Of a stretch of DNA of 64,000 nucleotides, positions 58,464 through 64,000 are shown piece after piece (the first letter of the stretch is position 1; each line of letters starts with the position of its first letter). The notes under the pieces were generated by a model, which was not told the DNA's origin, ran no database searches, and worked only from the letters and a program-made list of their open reading frames with translations. Source of the DNA: Moringa oleifera (lineage: Eukaryota > Streptophyta > Magnoliopsida > Brassicales > Moringaceae); the NCBI GenBank assembly GCA_021397835.1, contig JAJFZO010000609.1, positions 1,614,501 through 1,678,500 on the forward strand, written 5' to 3'. A program made the position numbers and the translations under genes.

Positions 58464-58922
58464 TGATGGGATGATCATCTCAAAGGCTAACCAATTCAGC
58501 GCTTAAGTAACTTTCCCACTAATAAGTTGCTAAACAAGCCTAAATGGGACTTAAGACCTTACAAGAGAGCTTAGAGGCTTATAAAGAATTGGAAAGAGAA
58601 AGTTTTTTACTAGAAATAGACATCTTAGTATTGAACTTCTTGAAATTGATTTTTACAAATGAACCCATGGGTATTTATAGAGGGTTACCTCCTCAATGGA
58701 TAGCTAAGATCAATTTGATCCAACGGTGGCTATGAGCTCCTTAAAAACTCTCTAATTAATGCTATAAAATATGTATATCAAGTATGATAAAGAGAATTAT
58801 ATAGAGTTTCTAGAAAGTTCTTATATACATCTTATGATTCCAGATAATGGGCTTCATGAGTGGATCGTGCGAAGTAAACTTCGTATGCTATCTTTTAGGG
58901 CTTGCCAATTAGGCTTGTGACA
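58464..58922 (-). repeat. 5' LTR of the small Gypsy element
   Basis: 459 bp, TG...CA on the element strand, next to the primer site. On that strand a TATAAATACC box lies at about 58680-58670, which would fit a core promoter. Confidence 0.75.
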
Positions 58923-60500
58923 CTATATTGTCCTTGCTACAGATTAAATGGAGAGCATCAAGCCAAGAAACTACAAGGAAGCTATGACTTGTCATCAAGC
59001 AACCAATTGGTTTAAGGTAATGCAAAAGGAAATGAGCTCTTTTTATGCTAACTAAACATGAGAACTTGTTGAGAGATCCCTGAATCAAAGGACGATGGAT
59101 AATAAATGGGTATTCAAGCTTAAAGATAGTCACACAAAAGTTGTGCCTAAGAAATTCAAGCCAAGATTGATGGCCAAAGACTTCCCTAAGTGGAAGGGAT
59201 TAATCACGCAAAAAAAATTTTCACCGATGATTAAACACAAGATAATTTGAACCATCTTGAAAAAGGTAGCTATAGAAGGTTATGAGCTAGAACAAATAGA
59301 TGTGAAACTGCTTTTTTCTATGGAGAATTGAGGGAAAAGATCTATATGAAACAACCTGAGTGGTTTGAAGAAAAAGGCAGAGAAAATCAGGTGTGCTTGC
59401 TAAAGAAGTCATCATATGGCTTAAAGCAATCCCTTTAGTAATAGTACAAGAGGTTTGATACTTCAAACAAGTGTCACGATGAGTGCTTATGATGCCTGCC
59501 TATATCACAGAGATGTAAGTTGTAAATAAGTTATATTGTTGTAGTTATATGTAGATGATATGTTGATTACTAGTAATAACATGCGTAAGATAAACCTCAG
59601 TAAAGAATATATTGAGTGAAAAGTTTCACATGAAAGATTTAGGGTCTTAAATAAGATATTTGGAATGAAAATCAAAAGAGATAAGAGCAAGTGTATGCTC
59701 ATGTTATCTTAAGAGTCTTAGTTTCAAAAGTTGTTGAAAAATTTTAATGCTGCAAACAAAATTAATAAGTGTTTGGTTTAGAAATTATTTTAAATTATCA
59801 GCTTAAATTTATCCAAAAACTGAAGAAAAAAAGCTAAAAATGATAAATACTTATTACTAAAATGCAGTATGGAGTATCATGTATGGCATTATTTACACCA
59901 AACCTAATTTTTCATATGCAATCAATCTGCTTAATAGATATATGGCCAATCTCAGCAAAGATCATTAGTAGGTAATAAAATGGTTACTAAGGTGCTTAAA
60001 AGGAATAAAGAAGCTTAGGCTAGTCTATGAAAAGAAATGTTTATATTTAGTCTCTAATGTTGCAAGAGATAGAGACAAAAGGATATTGTTTTTTACTTGT
60101 ATTTTCATGTTTAAAAGATGTTGTATGAGCTAGAAAGCTCAACTTCAAGCAGTTGTTGCTTTATTTAGCACTAAGGCAAAGTACATAGCAATTACAAAAG
60201 GTTTTAAGGAGGCTACCTAGTTGCTTAGGCTACTCAGTGAATTATAGTTCTATAAAGGTCCCGTTAGTCTATTTTCAAACACCAATCTGTAATCCACCTC
60301 TACATGAATCCAATCTACCATGAGTGCACTAAACAGCTTGATGTGAACTATCATCTTATAAGAAAGAAAGTAGAAAAATGTCTCATACTATTGCAAAAGG
60401 TTGCCACTGATGACAACGCCTTTGATATGGCCACAAAACCTGTTTCTCTTGAAAAACTACATAAATGTTTGAAGACTATTGGGGTTAGGATGACATAGAA
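58923..60500 (+). pseudogene. Copia RT and RNase H region of the host element, degraded
   Basis: RT begins with the KPRNYKEAM motif (about 58960), then NKWVFKLKDSHTK (59100), the ELEQIDVK block (59285), IYMKQPEWFEEKG (59340) and LLKKSSYGLKQS (59400). A YVDDMLIT box follows at about 59547-59570 and a KFHMKDLG block near 59625. RNase H/tail text runs from 60170 (AEYIAIT) to LDVNYHLIRKKVEKCLI and DMATKPVSLEKLHKCLK (to 60497). Frames shift several times and stops are frequent. Confidence 0.85.
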
Positions 60501-60554
60501 TGAATGAAAGGCTGAAGATGCATTCAATCGATTTTACTAGATGAATAAGAAGTT

Positions 60555-61486
60555 TGCTGAAAAAAAAAAAAAAAAAAAAAGATGATCCAACTAAAATGAT
60601 AGAAAAGAAGCTTTTGATGGTGTCATTTTTGCATCTAACAATTGAGTCAAGAAAGACTTGAAAGGTGACTTAAATCAATGAGCATTGTCCGAATCATAAG
60701 GATGCTACACATGAGGCCAAATTTCTTAGTTATGTCATCAGAGGCAGTATCTAAGGCCTCTATATTATTGAAGAAGATTATGATCCAACCAAAAATAACA
60801 GCAAAAAAGCTTTTAATGGTATCATTTTTAGATCTAGCAGTTGAGTCAAGAAAGATTGGAATGGTGACTTGAACCAATGAGCATCATCCAGGTCATAAGC
60901 TTGCTAAATATGTGGCCAAAATTTGTTGCTTATGTTAGCAAAAGTGGCAATACATAAGGCCTCTATGTTTTCTAGTTCTTATTTTGTTGCTTAACAAATT
61001 TTCTTCCTTTTTGATTGAGCTTTTCAAGAAGTATTAGCCTTTGATTGTAAAAGAGAAATTATAACCTTGCAATTGATGAAATTGTGTTAGAATTTATGAA
61101 AGAGTTTGATCAATTGTATAGGAAGACTTAGTGCTTTTAGTTATTGGTATTTTTGTTGGATTCATTCTTAATATAATTGTAAAGTTCAATTCAATATAGT
61201 GCAAATCAAAATATCCAAGAAAAGATCTTTAGATATAATCCCTATTGTTGTGGTTTGTTATCTTGTTTTCATTTTGTTATCAAATTGATATTGAATTTAC
61301 CAACAAGAATTAAGCATTACTGCAGAACAAACAAAATAGTTCATTAGATCTTTACTTGCTGAAAATCACTATTTTTACTATTTATTTGCTAACCATCTTA
61401 ATTAGTATGCATTTGTGTCAATTACAAAAATTAAGGGAAGCCAAGATCTTAGTTTCTAGGAGATTGAAACCCAACTATCTTCAACA
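60555..61486 (+). repeat. 3' LTR of the Copia host element with duplicated U3
   Basis: Two successive copies of the first 200 bp (60555-60765 and 60766-60960) are followed by one copy of the rest, ending ATCTTCAACA. The first copy has an A-run (60560-60580) where the 5' LTR has GAAGATG. TATA boxes are worn in both copies. Confidence 0.8.
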
Positions 61487-62267
61487 GGTTCATTGTTGTC
61501 AAATAATGGGAGGAGACAATTTTTCCTCAGTTTCTTCCAGATTTTGGCTTTTCTGTTCAATCATCTAGAGAGGATGTGTAGTAAGAGCCATGGAAAACTA
61601 GCATCTCAAATAAAAAGGCATCTTTTCTCTCTTGCTTTGTTTTGAGAGTTTCTAAATATGAAAAAGTAACAAAAGGAAGGAAAGCTTAATTTTTTTTAAA
61701 TTACATGTGATAATACAGTAATTAACTCAACCAATCACACACAAAAAATTTAATAACCAAAGCATATTCTGGATATTCTCATAAGAGAATTTTAGTTCCC
61801 AAAATTCTCTTCAATATATCTAATCTTTTCAACAACGCACATTATTTTTTGCCATAAAAAACTTAATTCTTCTCACCTATCAACTAAAAAAAATTCAAAA
61901 ACTATTTAAAAATTTAAAAATAAAATTATATTTTGATAAATCTTCAATGCACTGAATACAAATCTCAATTATTTTAATTATTGGAAAAATATATTTCTAA
62001 GTTAATCATACAATTAGATCACGGCGACAAAATGACCTGTGCAAGCTTAATCGTGTAGGGCAAGATGTATTTCAATTCTTGAGATCTTAAAAAAGATTAT
62101 TTTTTTTTCATATTTTATGTCTAAAAAATGTTATATTATAACTGAGAGAAAATTAACTACTATAATAGCTTATAAGCAACTTTGATGAAAGATTTAAAGA
62201 GAACTTTGAGGGTGTCCTACACAGCTTTTAAGCATGACTATATTTTTAATTAAATTGAATCAATTTT
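61487..62267. other. spacer, no gene recognised
   Basis: AT-rich from 61690 on. Nothing coding or repetitive stands out. Confidence 0.4.
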
Positions 62268-63120
62268 TATTCAACTGTTTAATCCAAAAAATTTTAAGTT
62301 GAAGTAGTGAATTTTACCTTATTAAAATTTAATTAAATAATTTAAACTTGATTCGAAAATTATTTTGAATTTAAAAAGTAACAGGTTTTTAATTTATAAT
62401 AGAAATTTTATATATTTTTTTATTTATGTGTTTTAAGATAATGTTATGCATTCATTATAATAAGAAAATAAAACAGGCTTAAATTAAAAGTTCATTAAAA
62501 AATTTTATAAACTACGTTTTGACAGAACAAAATAATTTTAATTGTGACCAAATTGAAATTTAAGGAAAAAATTCTATATTGAATTGATCTATCAGTAGCT
62601 AAAAATTTGAGAGCTTTAAATTTAATTTATCTAAATTTACTGAAAACTTTATTCAATTTATTGGCAGTCATGCCAATATACAAGGAAAGACAGTATGCTG
62701 ATGAGGAATTGGAATCAGAATACTAAATTTTAAATTCAACTGTTTAATCCAAAATTTTTCAAGTTGAGTTTTGAATTCCTTATTATAATTTAATTAAATA
62801 ATAAACTTGATTTCAGAAATTAATTTGAATTTAAAACTCAATAAGTGTCTATTTACAATGGAAAAATATATGTATATATATTTTGTTAATATGTTTGAGA
62901 TAATGTTATGAATTGTTTTGAATATTAAAATAAAACAGGTTTAAATTAATAGTTAATATAAGTTAAGTTTTGACTAAACAAAATAATTTTGATTGCCCCT
63001 AAATTGAAACTTAAGCTAAAAGTTCTATATTGTATTGATCTGACATTAGCTAAAAACTTAAAGGTTTTAAATTAAATTTTATCCAAAATTTGCTAAAAAC
63101 TTAAATTCAACCTGTTGAGA
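62268..63120. repeat. tandem duplication, two units of about 0.4 kb
   Basis: The blocks TTCAACTGTTTAATCCAAAA, AAACTTGATT, GATAATGTTATG, AAAATAAAACAGG, TTTTGAC...ACAAAATAATTTT and GTTCTATATTG...TTGATCT recur in the same order at 62268-62665 and 62733-63120. It is AT-rich and non-coding. The units may be a diverged satellite or LTR-derived. Confidence 0.75.
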
Positions 63121-64000
63121 CTCTTTCTCCCTGATTTTAATGCACCATTGATCAAGTTTTGAGATGTCTGAAACTCAAACATTGTTAAAGGAAAAGGCAT
63201 AAGATTTCAAAGTTCTATACTTGTTTACAGTTGGAAAAGCTGATTAAAAAAAAAAAAGAGAAACTTGTTTATTTTCTAAACGTTGTCTTGCCATAAAAAA
63301 TTTAGCGTTATGTGCACCGATATTATAGGTAATTCTGCATTACTTAATTGTATATGTGAATGTGATTTCTAGAAAAATGTCAAGATCTCTCTTTATCCGA
63401 AATTTAAATGGTGAAATATCGGTCCACAAAACAAACCATGCTTAGTTGAGCATAAAGACAAAACATTAGTCTTGCCTGAGGAATTGCTATGCTTCTGAGT
63501 AGACTGCAAACTTTATGTTTTTCACAGAGATGAAAAGATTTAACATTTGACACTGTAACTGAAAACAAACACACCAGAATAATTCATTCAGGTGACGGAC
63601 CAAAACAGGTCGAGGGCTGAAGTGTGTCCTAATAGAGGAATTAAGTCTCCCAAGCAGGTTTTGGAGGTGCAACCATGTTACCCAGTTTACTGAGAGTGGC
63701 TTATGTCAAAAATAAGCAATAGGCAGTCATGTACAAAGAAGCATGCTGATGGCAATAGAGGCCTCTCTCTCCTTGAATTAACCATAGTTTTCAATCTGCA
63801 AACAATCACCTGAAAAATCAGACAAAATTAAAATCAATACTCTCCTATAGCTTCAAGCAAGTGGTAAACACAGATTGAAGACCTAGAATGTCCAAAACAA
63901 CCCTGAAGATGACAACACTTTCATCAAAACAAATCCTGAAAACAATGCTAGGTCTTGATCACTAGGTGTTTTGTTGACCAAATGATGGACATGTGTCTCT
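63121..64000. other. right edge, possible 3' end of a host gene on the minus strand
   Basis: The base composition becomes more balanced from about 63480. On the minus strand TTTTTCAGGTGATTGTTTGC (near 63820-63800) resembles a splice acceptor and is followed by a short frame ending in TAA near 63781, then what could be a 3' untranslated region. No protein family is recognisable in what is visible. Confidence 0.25.

Larger units (their letters stand above)
53488..58922 (-). mobile_element. small Ty3/Gypsy element, chromovirus-like (Reina type?), degraded
   Basis: LTRs 58464-58922 and 53488-53900 flank a 4.6-kb minus-strand interior with gag end, protease, RT and RNase H remnants in the normal order. 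Element strand starts TGTCACAAGCCTAATTGGCA. The flanking CTAT (53484-53487 and 58923-58926) is a likely target duplication. Total size 5.4 kb and short LTRs fit the Reina-like chromoviruses, but no chromodomain was identified, so the lineage is a guess. Confidence 0.75.
41966..61486 (+). mobile_element. old Copia retrotransposon interrupted by two Gypsy insertions
   Basis: The 5' LTR is 41966-42679 and the 3' LTR 60555-61486. The internal order gag, protease, integrase, RT, RNase H is split at 45018-53148 and 53488-58922 by two other elements. Own sequence is therefore about 5.95 kb, normal for Copia. LTRs begin TGTTGAAGAAG and end TCTTCAACA. Flanks GCTTC (41961-41965) and GGTTC (61487-61491) differ at one base and are a likely target duplication. 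Every coding part is broken, so the element is inactive. Confidence 0.85.

Noticed and set aside
63487..63672. 61-codon minus-strand frame
   Set aside because: No motif and no start context; more likely untranslated sequence.

Overview
This is nuclear DNA of a flowering plant, most likely a eudicot. It is AT-rich and packed with plant transposons of several kinds: Athila-like and Tat-like Ty3/Gypsy, SIRE-like and other Ty1/Copia, and CACTA (En/Spm) DNA transposons with spliced, intron-rich genes. I see no complete host gene, rRNA or tRNA gene. The species cannot be read from the sequence.

Layout. 1-2864 (minus) is the 5' end of an Athila-like Gypsy element: LTR, tRNA-Asp primer site and a broken gag. 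4360-9159 (plus) is the 3' end of a SIRE-like Copia element with an unusually long LTR of about 4.5 kb. 9160-9302 and 20287-about 23490 are the two halves of one minus-strand Copia element, split by CACTA-1. CACTA-1 (9306-20283, plus) has CACTA termini, a 3-bp AGT target duplication and arrays of hairpin repeats. It carries a TNP2-type transposase gene (12522-15894) followed by a 12-exon gene for an En/Spm-type DNA-binding protein fused to a Ulp1-like protease (16054-19171). 25792-26317 is a probable solo LTR.

CACTA-2 (27781-39105, minus) is a more decayed relative with the same two genes. Its hairpin repeats are different, and the 4 kb upstream of its transposase is rich in captured or amplified DNA. 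This includes two exons with their intron that look like the C-terminal end of a host membrane protein (37068-37774), and a 330-bp module present three times.

From 41966 to 61486 (plus) lies an old Copia element. Two Gypsy elements have inserted into it: a Tat-like element with a long LTR (about 45018-53148, plus) and a small, probably chromoviral element (53488-58922, minus). With both removed the Copia host would be about 6 kb, the normal size. The last 2.5 kb holds an AT-rich 0.4-kb tandem duplication and, at the very end, sequence that might be the 3' end of a host gene.

How the genes relate. In each CACTA element the transposase gene is followed within about 160 bp by the second gene. 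Intron-like signals bridge the gap, which suggests one pre-mRNA giving two products as in maize En/Spm. The hairpin arrays at the ends are the likely binding sites of the second protein. Both transposase copies carry the same in-frame TAA, so neither is simply autonomous. All retroelement reading frames here are broken.
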